From: Lepidurus packardi
Lineage: Eukaryota; Arthropoda; Branchiopoda; Notostraca; Triopsidae
Reading direction: 5' to 3'
Assembly: GCA_023053545.1 (NCBI GenBank)
Contig: JAKZAN010000002.1
Span: 7,250,790 to 7,314,789, forward strand
Length of the DNA stretch: 64,000 nt
This document shows positions 47,421-60,600 of this stretch, in pieces. Under the pieces are notes generated by a model. The model searched no databases and was not told where the DNA came from. It worked only from the letters and a program-made list of their open reading frames with translations. A program made the translations under genes and the position numbers. The stretch's first letter is position 1; each line of letters starts with the position of its first letter.

Positions 47421-48643
47421 TGCGTCGAGTCGTCCTTGTGTATAATTCTCCTCCTCAAATGTGCAACTCTCTACAGATCTTGGGATTGTTACAATGGTAC
47501 CTCCATAGCGCTACTGTTTCTTTATCCTCAAAAGTTCAGCTCTCTAGGGAGCTTGTGTGAAGCGCTGCAAGTGTACTCTGCTTCTTCAAAGATATTCTGC
47601 CGGGTTCTACCCGGCTGGCAAGAACAAAGGAATCCTAAAGAATGTCACATTAGCGAAGAATCACGTCATTCTTTTTAGAAATTCTGAAAAGCGGAATGAA
47701 TCCTAACAAACTAACAGACGAAATGCACTAACTTGGTCCAATGTAAAAAATAAAAAACTTAGTTTGAATTACGGTATGAATGGAGTGAACAAGACTGAAA
47801 TTTTAGATAGGATAATGTAGAAAAACACCACCAACTCAAGTACTACAAAGGAAAATAGATAGCCTGGGCATTGAAAGTTTTAGTTTAACATGACCCTACT
47901 TCACTTGTATATAAAAGGCAAAAATTTGAGGATATTTTTTGTAATTTTTTTTTAAAGTAAGATAAGGACAGCAGTTTCAAAGTAAACTTATTATTTTCCT
48001 ATGGAAATTTCCAGGGCCAGTGGACAAAATGCTATTTGGGAGAAGTCGTTGCGATATTAAACACTACTTTAAAAAATGAACAAAATAGCCGTTTCCAAGA
48101 ATTCAAGAACGGTAAAAGAAAATTCTCCTTGGGATAACAGTAAGAAAAGGCAAAACAAGCATCATTGGCAGTGACAGAGCTGAATAGGAAATGAACACAA
48201 TTCCCAAACTAGAAGAATCTTTTAACGGAAAGGGCCGAACGTTAAGAACGCATTATTTCTGCTTTTGAAGAAAAAAAAGAAATGTGAAATTTTCTTTCTT
48301 TTTTCCTTTTTGACTTAGTTTGGCACATGTTGCACAAAGAGTAAGACGATCACATAAAAAAGCCGCAGACTTTGGGAGAAATTATACTAAAACCTCAAAT
48401 TAGCGAACAGAAGTTCTAATAAAAAAAATACTTCGAGCTTTAAAAAATCAAAGATTAGCACTGGTTTTCTGTTATGGCCTTCAATGTAAAACACGCCCAC
48501 ATTTTTTTTTCAATATAAAGGCACCTTTTCGTCGTTCGAGGCACATATTTCATAATCGATTAAAGCAGAAACCCAATTTTCATAGTAGAAAAAAAAACGA
48601 AAAAGCCTAAAAAAATTCTGCAAAAACGAATAACGTTCGGTTT

Positions 48644-51600
48644 TTAGGTCTTCCGTATGCAAACTTGGCATCGGCTCACGCGCTGACGCAAATTGCCCGC
48701 TTTCAAAGTTTCGCTCTGGGGTCGTTCGAACTGGTACTGGTCATCCACAGTTGCCAACCAGAAACTCAGCTTATTGGCAAAGTAATGGCAACTACCACGC
48801 GCGCCATTGCACTCGATAAACGGAGTAGCACGGAAATCTTCCAAACAGGATCCAGGACTCGACAAGGACTGACCACCTCCCTCGGCTCCCGCTCCAGTAT
48901 GCTAAAACGACGATAATAAATAAACATTAGGCTAGACAACACCTATTAAGATAAGTTTCCTAAAATGTACCATAGCAAAACTCCAACCCATCCACAAACC
49001 AGACCAGCCTCCGGGACAATCCGGAATATCGTTGGTCTGGCTATGGACAGCAATCACATTAGAAGGCACTTCGCAGACCACGCACCTAAAATTGATGAAT
49101 TAATTACTGTTTCCTAAATGTGTATGCTATTTTATCCCGGTACCGAGAGATGTATTGACGGATTTCATTTTCGGCTACGGGCATCATAGGAATGGGCGCG
49201 GTGGTGGAAAGCCAGTAGGATTTGTCGTTACGGCTGGCGTAATTGCAGACGTTGTTAAAGTCGCAGAACAAGAATGGCATCGTGTTAAAGCGTCTCACGC
49301 ATGATCCGGCCACACCTACTCACAAAAAACGTATTTACTTTCCCATAAAACCACATAAATACACATTTCTACATCAAAGTTTAAAGTACGGACCTAGATC
49401 TTGATTATGGGCCTTTTCGTTGCCTTCCAAGTAGAGTAAACTGTATCCGTTCCATAATTCCACCTGACCTTGGTCACATCTAGGGATGGTCGTGCTCTGG
49501 CTGTGGCGTACGAGCAAGAAGCCAGATAAATAGTCAGTCTGAGCTTGACAACTGCGACCTGCAAGACCTTTGTCACCCTGTAATCCTGGATAACCCTATT
49601 TGGAGAATTTTCGAAAGAAAATTTCAACGAACATCTTTACCGTTCACTTGTTCAATACAAAATTGTATCTTTTTTTATTCACTTTTTCCCATAGGAAATC
49701 TAACCTGTTGTCCGGGAGATCCGGTCTGACCAGGTTCGCCTTTGGCTCCCGCAAAGCCATCCAAACCGGGATTGCCAGGGTTACCCCTCGGGCCCAAATC
49801 ACCCTTTGGTCCGTTCAAGCCAGGCAGTCCGTCAAATCCAGGGGGTCCATTGAGTCCAGCAGGTCCTATTCGGGTAGGAAAAGTGAATAACAAGACGAAA
49901 AATTAGAATATTTCGAGAAGTAACTGCGAAGTTTGTAATGGCTGGTATTTTACCTGGTGGACCACGTTCGCCTTTGGCTGCAACATTACCAGGTTCACCT
50001 TTTCTGCCAAGGTCACCCTTCGGTCCAGGTTGTCCATCTCTGCCAGGTTGTCCGGCATTGCCTGGTAACCCGCGATCTCCTTTCTGGCCGTCATTACCTG
50101 CAAATCCATCTCGACCATTGAGGCCACGGTCACCCTTCATGCCGGGGATTCCAGGTAAACCAGGTAAGCCTATATATAAATAGAACGAAAACAAAATAAA
50201 CTCAATAAACAAAACTCAATATATACTGCAAAGAAACTCAATATATAATATCTAACACACAACCTAAAACCTTTTTATACAATAAAGCTAACTAGAACCA
50301 ATGACAATTATAATGGCTTGTTGTTGTTAATGGCTAAACAATTCAAATTTTGGACAATGAACTGATACAAGTTTGGTTGGTACCAACTAAATTGATCAGA
50401 TTAAAACTGTCGAGACTTTTACAAGAAGGATCGTCTTACCTGGAAGTCCGTCATTGCCTGTTTCGCCTCTCAAACCAGGGAACCCGCGATCTCCTTTCAA
50501 TCCAGAAGCTCCAGGGGAACCATCAAATCCGGGGCGGCCCGCTGGACCATCTTGACCGGTTCTACCCGGAGCCCCCGGCAATCCAGAATTACCCTTGTCA
50601 CCTGAAAATGACGGCATGAGATCGTAAACCTTGCAGTAGAAAAGTGTTCAAAAAGTAAAGCCTACCTTGCATTCCAATAGATCCACTCAATCCAGGCGGT
50701 CCAGTCAATCCGGGCAATCCGGGTAAACCAATATCACCTGAAAGATACACAACACATAATGTATTTAATGATTATTATAGGCATACCAATCAATAAACTG
50801 AAAAAAAAGAATCAGGGATTTTTACCTTTAGCTCCGTCAATTCCACCGAATCCGTCACGGCCCATTTTTCCTGGGAGTCCTGGTAGACCCTTCTCACCCT
50901 TGGTGGTCAAACCAGGTGGTCCTTGAGGTCCCGGGGGTCCAATATCACCTGTAATTTCGAAACATTACTATTTTAGTTGATTCTTTACAAAAATAGTTTT
51001 GGACTTAAAATATAAACTTGGAAAAAATACGTAATCCCTTTCTTGTGAAATGTCTAAGTATTACCTTTAGGACCAGTTGCCCCATCAGCTCCAGGAATAC
51101 CGGCGCCAGGGAATCCCCGATCTCCTTTGGCTCCCACCAATCCAGGTCTGCCAGGCCCACCACTGTCACCTTTTTCACCCGCAAAGCCTGGGAAGCCAAT
51201 TGCGCCAGTATCGCCCCTGTTGCCTTTAGGTCCATCGATTCCAGGAACTCCTGGGCTTCCGGATATTCCACGGTCCCCTTTAGGTCCTTCAAAACCGGGT
51301 CTACCCTGGGGTCCTACACAAAATTGTAAGCAATTCGTACCAGATAAAAGAAAACAGTGTCCTCTTGATGGAATCACTTTGCTCACCTAGAAGTCCAGGT
51401 TCGCCTTTGAATCCGTCCAAGCCTGGGTTACCAGGATAGCCTCTTTCGCCCTTGAGTCCAGGAGTGCCATCAAGTCCGTTAATTCCGGGATTACCTGTGG
51501 GTCCTACAAGTCCATCTAAACCAGGTGTGCCTGGAGTACCCGTCAGGCCTCTATCACCCTAAAAATAAACAAAATCACCCAATAGAAAACTCACTGATCG

Positions 51601-54600
51601 CTCTAACTCTCGACCTAACTGCATTTAAACAATTCAAAAACTGCGTAGTACCTTGCCACCCTTCATGCCTGGGAACCCTGTTAAGCCGTCACTGCCCTTA
51701 GGTCCAGGTATTCCGTCAATTCCAGGTGCTCCGGGTATTCCCCTATCTCCTTTGGTTCCATCTAATCCAGGAACTCCATAACCTGGCAATCCAGGTTCAC
51801 CTTTCACTCCTGGGGTACCACTGAATCCAGCAAGACCCTCAGGGCCTCTAGGTCCAGGAATTCCGGGTTCACCCTTTTGTCCCTTGTCCGAAACTTGTCC
51901 ACTGTCACCTTTTTGTCCCTGAAAAATTCCAAAGATGAAAATCAGATGACCTTCCCTTTCCTTCTTATCTGAAAAAATATCCAGTGTTGAAACTTACAAC
52001 GTCACCAGGGTATCCACGGTCGCCCTTAGGTCCCAAAGGCCCCTCCCTGCCAGGAAGTCCCACCAAACCAATATCACCCCTGTCACCTTTCAAGCCAGGT
52101 AGACCAACTTCGCCAGGAGGACCAAAATCGCCCGTTAAACCCCTTTCACCGGTGGCTCCAGTGAATCCAACATCGCCTTTCAGACCAGGTAATCCATCCA
52201 TACCAGGTCGTCCTAAAAAAAATAAATTAAAATAATAGTTACCATTGTTAATTTTTTTACCTGGTTGCCCAGGTAGGCCTGAAACTCCTTTTTCGCCGCC
52301 AGTTCCTGTTAATCCTAGGTCGCCTTTCTGCCCTGGGAAGCCAGGTAAACCTGATCTACCAGGCTCTCCAGCTAAACCTCGATCACCTGTAAAACATAAA
52401 CTCGAAATGTACGTCACTTTTTAAACTCATTATTATTTATTTATTTACTCATTATTTATTTTATTAACTCATTACTATTTATTACTATTTTAATATGGAA
52501 CGAAATTGTTAACGAATTGAAAGTATCGTTTACGGATTTATTTTAGATTTGTTAAGACCTTTTAAAGAAGACATAAATTCCTTACCCTTGCCGCCATCTC
52601 TTCCGGGTCTTCCAGCCACTCCAGGTGGTCCAGCAGGTCCAGGGAACCCGGATTCACCCTTGTCACCGAACGAACCAGGCAAACCGTCCAATCCAGGGAC
52701 TCCTCTATCCCCCTTTTCACCAGCTATGCCAGGGAATCCTAAGAAAACCCACAAAACCCAATCACATTACAATTTTGATTTCTGAAGCTTTGCATATTTT
52801 CGTTTACTCGTTCGTTTACAAAATAAGAATAAGAATAAGGAGAAGAAAAAGAATTATAACAATAATAAGAATAGCTCTTGCCTTGTAAACCAGGTTGTCC
52901 AGGCTTTCCGTGTAATCCTGGTAAACCCTTTTCGCCAGAAGGTCCATTTAGTCCAGGTTGACCAGGTAAGCCTACTCCCGGAATACCCGCTTCACCTTTT
53001 CCGCCTAAACTCACCCAGAACAATTCCAATTCATTAAAGAAAAAAAGTTACATTTTCAACTGTCCTAAAACTGTCTTCGTTACCTTTCCCTCCAGGTATT
53101 CCACTTCGACCAGATGGTCCTATGTCTCCTTTGTCCCCAGGGAAGCCCATATGTCCGCGATCTCCTTTGTCACCCCTCGGTCCTGGCAAACCCCTCGGGC
53201 CAGGAGTACCCACATCACCGGTGTAACCCCTTTCGCCTATAGGTCCTTGCAACCCGGGCAATCCTTTCTGTCCCGGTTCTCCTTTCTCGCCGTCGGCGCC
53301 GTCAAAGCCCCTTTCTCCCTTCGCGCCCTTGGGCGGCTCAGGTAATGTGAAATTGTCCGGTGCCATACAATTGCCTGATTAAAAATAGTAAAGTACATGT
53401 AGTACGTATTTATATAAATGCTAAAAAATCCCTCCCTTCCCCCACAAAAACAAAAAAACAAACAAGAAAAGAAAAAGTACCAGGCAATCCAGGTTCGCCA
53501 GGAAATCCATTGTCGCCCTTGTCTCCCCTGTGTCCATCGTATCCTGGCGAGCCAGGTTCTCCTTTAACACTCAATCCATCTCGGCCAGGGATTCCAGGTA
53601 AACCTGAGACTCCCGGGAAGCCGTCGATACCAGGCATTCCAAGCCCACCCTTAAATAGACAAGAAAAACAATGGCTTTTCACTTATTACAGAATGAAATA
53701 GAATATGAGGTAACTTCTAAATCGCACAAAAATCGGTATATTACAATTTTTAAACAAAACTAAATACATGAAAAGAAACTTGCTTTGGACTCACTTTGTC
53801 TCCTTTAGCGCCAGGTAACCCAGGTAGTCCACTTATTCCTCTTCCGCCAATTAATCCAGGTGGTCCTTGGGGTCCATCTCGACCAAAGCCGCCTCGTTCT
53901 CCTTTGTCTCCTGGTGGTCCACGCACCAAATCTGCTGCAACGAAAGCAGGGTTGCCTTTCTCGCCAAGAGGTCCTGGAGCTCCGGGCTGTCCAGCTCTTC
54001 CCTATTAAAAAATCATTAGCTTGAATGTAGGTTCCTTTTAAGGGCGAAAATAACAAGTAAATTAAATCGACACCATTACTTTAATAACAGAAATTGAAAC
54101 AAAAAATACTAAATTGAATTCAAACGTACCTCTGCTCCAGGTAGACCGGCCTGTCCTATGGGTCCATCGTCGCCTCTCTCTCCTGGATAACCCCTTTCTC
54201 CAGGGATACCTCTATTGCCTTGCAGTCCTGGTAGTCCATTTAATCCATTGTCACCCTTGTCGCCTTTCTCTCCACCTCTACAAGCAGAACAGCTACCGCC
54301 TTTGTCACCTTTTTCACCCTGGAACCCTACAAAGACATAAAGAGATACACTCAATTTTGATATTCTCAACACAAATTTTTGTCCCCAAAAGTATAGCCAA
54401 TTTAAAAGAAACACAATTACCTGGTAAACCTGGTCGCCCTGGTTGACCATCTCTACCGCCTTCTCCTTTGGCTCCTGCTACTCCAGGTGGGCCACGTATT
54501 CCTTGTTGGGAATCGCCCGGGGCTCCGGTTTGGCCCGGAAAACCACGGTCGCCTTTTAGCCCTGGAAATCCGTCCCTACCATTTATACCGTCAGGCCCTG

Positions 54601-57600
54601 GGGGTCCCTAAATCAGTAAATAAGAAATACTTAACATTTCTTGTCGTTGTTTAAATATACGGAGAAATCAAACACATACCACAACGGAAACTCCCTTGTC
54701 TCCAGGCGAACCAGGCAAACCCCGATTTCCTTGAGGTCCTGTAGGTCCTTGTGCACCCTTTTCTCCCGGGAATCCAGTTAGTCCAGGTTCACCTTTGCCA
54801 CCCTTGTCAGCAGATGGCCCTTCCCTGCCTGGAATACCAGGATCACCCCTTCCACCAGGGGGCCCCATCAAGCCTTAAACATAATAACATGTTGAACCGA
54901 AAATGTAATTTTTAGTGCAATAGACAGCAAAAAAAGAATTTAAAAATAAAGCACACAAGTCCAATGTTTCAGTTATACGCTTCTTGCCATCATAGACTGA
55001 ACAGTAATTGATATTAAAAAAATTAGATTTAAAAATAGAAGATTTAAAAATTAGAAAAATCTCAACAAGTTTAAGTGTTGACTACTTCTTTTTAATTGGA
55101 CTTGAGCTTCTTTCTTTCAAATGATTATTGCTGCAGAAATACGAGAAAAAATGTACCTTGTGGGCCAGGGTAGCCTGGTTCGCCATCTCGTCCGTTTAGT
55201 CCAGCCGGTCCAGTAAATCCAATAGGTCCTTGTTTCCCAGGGGGGCCTGGGATACCTTTACCAGTCTGCAGAAATGATTTAGTAATTATAATTATTACTT
55301 TAATATTCCTTAACCCAAAGATAACCCTCGACGATATCTCAACCTTACAAAGAAATAATGTTTCATCTAATGTATCAGATAAAATGGTGCCTTATCATGG
55401 CCCACATTTTTTCTATAGTCGGGCCACCCGTCGCCAAATCATTCTTATCAAACCCTGTCAGTGCTGTAGTCCAATTCCTAACCTAATACTTATTTAACCA
55501 GCTTAACTAGCATTAAAAAACACGAATGGGTAACTTTTGTTATAGAAAATGGGCAGAATGACTTAATAATTATAATGATAACTTTAATATTCCTTAGCCC
55601 AAAGATAACCCTCGACGATATCTCAACCTTACAAAGAAATAATGTTTCATCTAATCTATCAGATAAAATGGTGCCTTATCATGGCCCACATTTTTTCTAT
55701 AGTCGGGCCACCCGTCGCCAAATCATTCTTATCAAACCCTGTCAAGTGCTGTAGTCCAATTCCTAACCTAATACTTATTTAACCAGCTTAACTAGCATTA
55801 AAAAACACGAATGGGTAACTTTTGTTATAGAAAATGGGCAGAATGACTTAATAATTATAATGATAACTTTAATATTCCTTAGCCCATAGATAACCTTGGA
55901 TGATATCTCAACCTTACAAAGAAATAATGTTTCATCTAATTTATCAGATAAAATGGTGCCTTATCATGGCCCACACTTTTTCTATAGTCGGGCCACCCGT
56001 CGCCAAATCATTCTTATCAAACCCTGTCAAGTGCTGTAGTCCAATTCCTAACCTAATACTTATTTAACCAGCTTAACTAGCATTAAAAAACACGAATGGG
56101 TAACTTTTGTTATAGAAAATGGGCAGAATGACTTAGTAATTATAATGATAACTTTAATATACCTTAGCCCATAGATAACCTTGGATGATATCTCAACCTT
56201 AGAAAGCAATGAATGTTTTCATCTAATTTATCAGATAAAATGGTGCCTTAACATGGCCCAAATTTTTTCTATAGTAGGGCCACCCTTCCCCAAATCATTC
56301 TTATCGAACCCTGTCAAGTCCTGTAGTCTAATTCCTAACCTAATACTCATTTAACCAGCTTAACTAGCATTAAAAAACACGAATGGGTTACTTTGTTATA
56401 GAAAATGGGCACAATTTTTACACTTACCCCAGGTAAACCGGCAGGCCCTGTTAATCCAGGTAACCCGGGTATTCCACTAATGCCTGTATCGCCCTTTTCA
56501 CCGCCTCTGCCTGGTAACCCATTGAGACCGTCATTTCCACGATCTCCTTTTTGGCCAGTAGCACCGAAAGGTCCCGGTAAACCATCTTTTCCCTAAAAAA
56601 ACACACAAATCAGATTACTGTAAACGAAAGACGTATAAACTTTACTCTGATTCCAGGTGGGCCAGGTAAGCCTTTTTCCCCCTTCATGCCAGTCGTACCC
56701 CAAGGTCCGGGCTGTCCAGTATTCCCTGGTGATCCAGGTAAACCCGTCATACCCTTGTCCCCAGAATACCCTCGATCACCCTTATCTCCCGGCGCTCCAA
56801 TAACGGAAGTTCCGTTGGATACTTGTTCGTTATTGCCTGCATCGCCTCGAGGTCCGGGCTCACCCTTTTGACCTGGGGGTCCTTCAAACCCAATGCCCAT
56901 GGCTCCTTTCTCACCTTTGGGTCCAAGCGGTCCAAGAATGCCCTTCACCACGAAACAAATACGTTAAAAGATAAGCAATTAAGTAAATCAGTAAATGAAA
57001 ACTAGCTCAAAACTAATTGGGCAAGATTTTTAAATAAAATTGATGTGATTGATTGAAATTGATTTACAGGTCGTCCACCGTCGCCTTTGTCGCCTTTTGA
57101 TCCAGATAAACCGATCCGTCCAGCGATTCCAGGTGCACCCTGAATACCGTCCAAGCCAGGTTCACCCTTCTGACCCCTTTCGTGTGGCCAACTGTACGCG
57201 GGCTCACCCTTGTCTCCTTTGAAACCGGGGGATCCCGGTAAGCCCCTCGGCCCAGGAACGCCAGACGAGCCGGGCATACCAGGTGCTCCCTATGAATGGA
57301 AGCAAACTATGATTAAACTGAAGAATATTTTGCCATTTTTTCCAAAAATAGATTTTAGGAAAAAAAGCTCTATAGAGCTACTTTAGTTTCCCGTTAATTA
57401 TTCAATCGACATATGTAGGGATATTCATTATAAATTGTGGTTTCAAACGAGCTTAGGTCGTTATTAATTTGAAGTATTGACGTGAATCAATTATCATATT
57501 TACATCAGTTCCATTGCAGCCGTCCAAACCAGGCAAACCACTTGGGCCAGGGGGTCCTTGTACCCCTGGAATACCGTTAATTCCGGGGAAACCTGGCATA

Positions 57601-60600
57601 CCCATTTTACCCTAGAAAGGATTGAAAACCCAGAAAATTTGACAAAATTCGGAAAATGTACATTTAAACTTTACTTACTCGGTCACCTTTAGGACCTCGT
57701 GGTCCCTGAGCTCCGTATTCGCCTTTGTCACCCTTGGGCCCTTCGATACCTTCCACACCCTCCATTCCAGGCAATCCCGGTAATCCAACGGGACCCGCAT
57801 TTCCATGAGGACCCTAAGAAAAATTGTACAAAATGATTACGGATTGTAAATCATTTTCTCTTGAAAATTTTCTTCGACGTTTTTTCTTTAGTTTTTCTTC
57901 TTGATCAAAGTGGAGACAAAAACATATCTAAACGCCAGACATAGCGAAAGTTCAGCTACATATAAATCATGATAAGAAATGTATAACAAAATCCTTCAAA
58001 TAACAGGAAGATTTAGAACCTGATAAGAACAAGAAAAACTGGAATAGCACTACATCTTGAGCTGAAATACATTACCTTCCTTCAATATTGTGAGGATAAA
58101 GGGACAATTTGAACCTTAGTTACAAATGATATTTAATTTGTCATTAATTTTCTTGGAAAATTCCCAGAAATGCCCCTCCCCTTTTGGGTGGTAGTTGTGT
58201 ATACTATATATACAAATGCTGAGCCAGCCCAAGTCCTAGCATAAATGTTTTTGCCCAAATTTTTAAACTCCCAAATTATCTAAGCTTTGGGAAAAGCCAG
58301 GACTTCGCTTGCGCGCTTGTGTTTATTTGTTCGCTTCCCTCATTTCCTGCGTCTGTTTTCTGGTCCCGACGTTGCCCAAAGCTTCTTTTTTTACTTCATT
58401 TTTTGTTTTACTGTAATTCCAGATAAGAATCCAAAAATGCCATGCAAGTCTCTGTTACACTGCATAAAAGAGTCTTGTTTTGCAATGGGAGAAAAGAAAA
58501 CTGAACCACTAAAGTACACTTCTTTTCCTGTTTTATTTTTCGTGAGAAAAGAACGGAAAAATGAACTCACCCGCGAACCCTTTTCTGCTAAACATCTGGG
58601 AGCACATCCTACGCAGCCGCCACATAATTCCGATCCTGTTGGCTGTTGCTGGGAGTAACTACTGTTGAATTGCTGCAAAAATACATAAAACACAACATGA
58701 TTAATTAACTCATTAATTCACTAAGAAGGATTGAACGACTACGCAACTATCAAACCAATCAAACCTGTTTCATCCCAGAAACCATACATTTTCTAGAAAA
58801 AGCAAACTATAAAAGAGTCCGGAAATTCGATGAAAAAAACGACTATAATTGATTCAAAATACCCCCACAAATTACTTGAATAATACCAAATCATGCCCTA
58901 AAATGGTTCAAAAAGTATGCTAACATCAGCCTCTAACCGTGTCGCTTTCTCACTATTTATTTAACATTTCATTTCTCTGTTGTGCAACAAAAAGCACATT
59001 GCTAAGGGTGTGTACTGTTGACATTTAGATGTATGAAACGTTGGCATTTGTCCTTTAGCAACTTTTTATTTTCTATGTCCCTCTAAAACCAACGCAAGAG
59101 AATCGCAAAAGCAAACTAAATTTGGCGAATGGCCAAAAAACGAATTCGTACACTTCCCATGAGTCTTAGGCAAAACTTCCCATGAGTCTTACTTCGGACA
59201 TCTATGTTATGTGCACCGGATCCATTCATAAAATATCAGTCTACATTGGGCAATTTAAATTCATTCAATTGATGACGTCGCAAGTGTTAGTTGAGTCAAC
59301 ACCTCACCTACCTTTCCATCCCTGACAAGTTATTGTTCATATAATTAAAAAAAGACTCTAAAATTAGGTGTTTAACATATACCAATCGAGCTTCCAATCT
59401 GACATTTGAGACGAAACAAGGTAATAAAATTCCTCCCCGCCTCATCAATCCCAAAGAGCAGAAAGAAACATAAAGAAAAAGCTTTCGATTAAACTGAAAA
59501 CGGATCCGGTATTAGTTAAGGAATCTTCTCTCTCTCACAGTTCTTAGGTTTTTTTATGTTACTTTTTATTTTTGCTTTCTTGTCGTTCGAGGAGACTGAC
59601 ATATTCTATGCATGCGCATTTGAACGTTTCTGGCTTTCATCACAGCTGTGTGGCTCCGTATCATGACACTTGACTAAGGTTTCCTTCGCTCAGTCAAGGC
59701 TGAAAATTTTGTTTGTAAATAATCCGAAGCCCCTTCTAACCGACTTTTTACCCAGCAAAGGATCGCAAGTGTCTGTTAATTAGTCCAAGTCTCGTTTAAC
59801 AAATTAATAAACATTGGAGACTTTTTTTTTTCGTTTTTTCAAGCTCATTTGGATCATAGCCCACATTCTTCTCGTGTTTCTTTTCGGGGAGCCTTTTGCG
59901 AAAGAGGTCAAAGGTCAATAACTGACCTCCCCGATTTCGTTTCAAGTTTCTGGTATTCCCTTCCTTTTCATCCAAATCTTTGCGGGAAATTTTCTCTTCC
60001 CTGCTTGTGCTCCTCTCCCATATGCTTTCATGTGCCCCGAAAAGGCTGAATCCCAAACAGACAAACAGCAAATACCAAATGCGACGACGTCATGCTCTTT
60101 TGGTTCTACACTTCTTGCTCCATATTTGCCTATGCAGTACTAAACGCTAATCATATGCACAACGCAAAAAGGCTGCTCCTTATCCCAACCCACACATACT
60201 TGCATTTCCCAGACCTCATTTTCGCTCTTTACTTTATTCCTAAACTCAATTCCGCAACGCTAACATATTCATAACACATGAAAAAACGCAGCCAAACAAA
60301 TACAAACTCCGGAAATGTAAAAAATACGTTTACTTAAATAATCTTCGATTAACTGTGGAATTTCACGAAGTCGAATCCCGGGAAAAGTTTCTTCTCTATA
60401 AAAACTCTTTGCATTCTTACAATTTCTGGAATGGAAGTTTCAAATCCCAAATGTGCCAAGTTTGCGTAATTTAACGTCTTACTCGCGCGTATACAGAATA
60501 GAGGTTCGCATCTCAAACTTGGAAAGTTACAAATCATAAGAAAATTGGAAAATAAGATTAGAATCTGCATAAGATGCCCAAGGCGCTAGTAAAATTGCTA

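Larger units (their letters stand above)
46428..48643. other. Intergenic with MITE copy 2 and a fold-back repeat
   Basis: Contains the MITE at 46700-47108 and the fold-back block at 47195-47420. From there to the collagen stop codon (48644) there is AT-rich sequence that should include the collagen 3' UTR. I see no gene. Confidence 0.5.

Noticed and set aside
59796-60071. Minus-strand open frame in the collagen first intron with a hydrophobic N-terminal stretch ([12 protein letters not shown]) followed by a charged region, resembling a small secreted peptide
   Set aside because: No ATG in frame before a stop, no recognised motif, no clear acceptor, and it lies in intron sequence. Left as a candidate only for transcript data.
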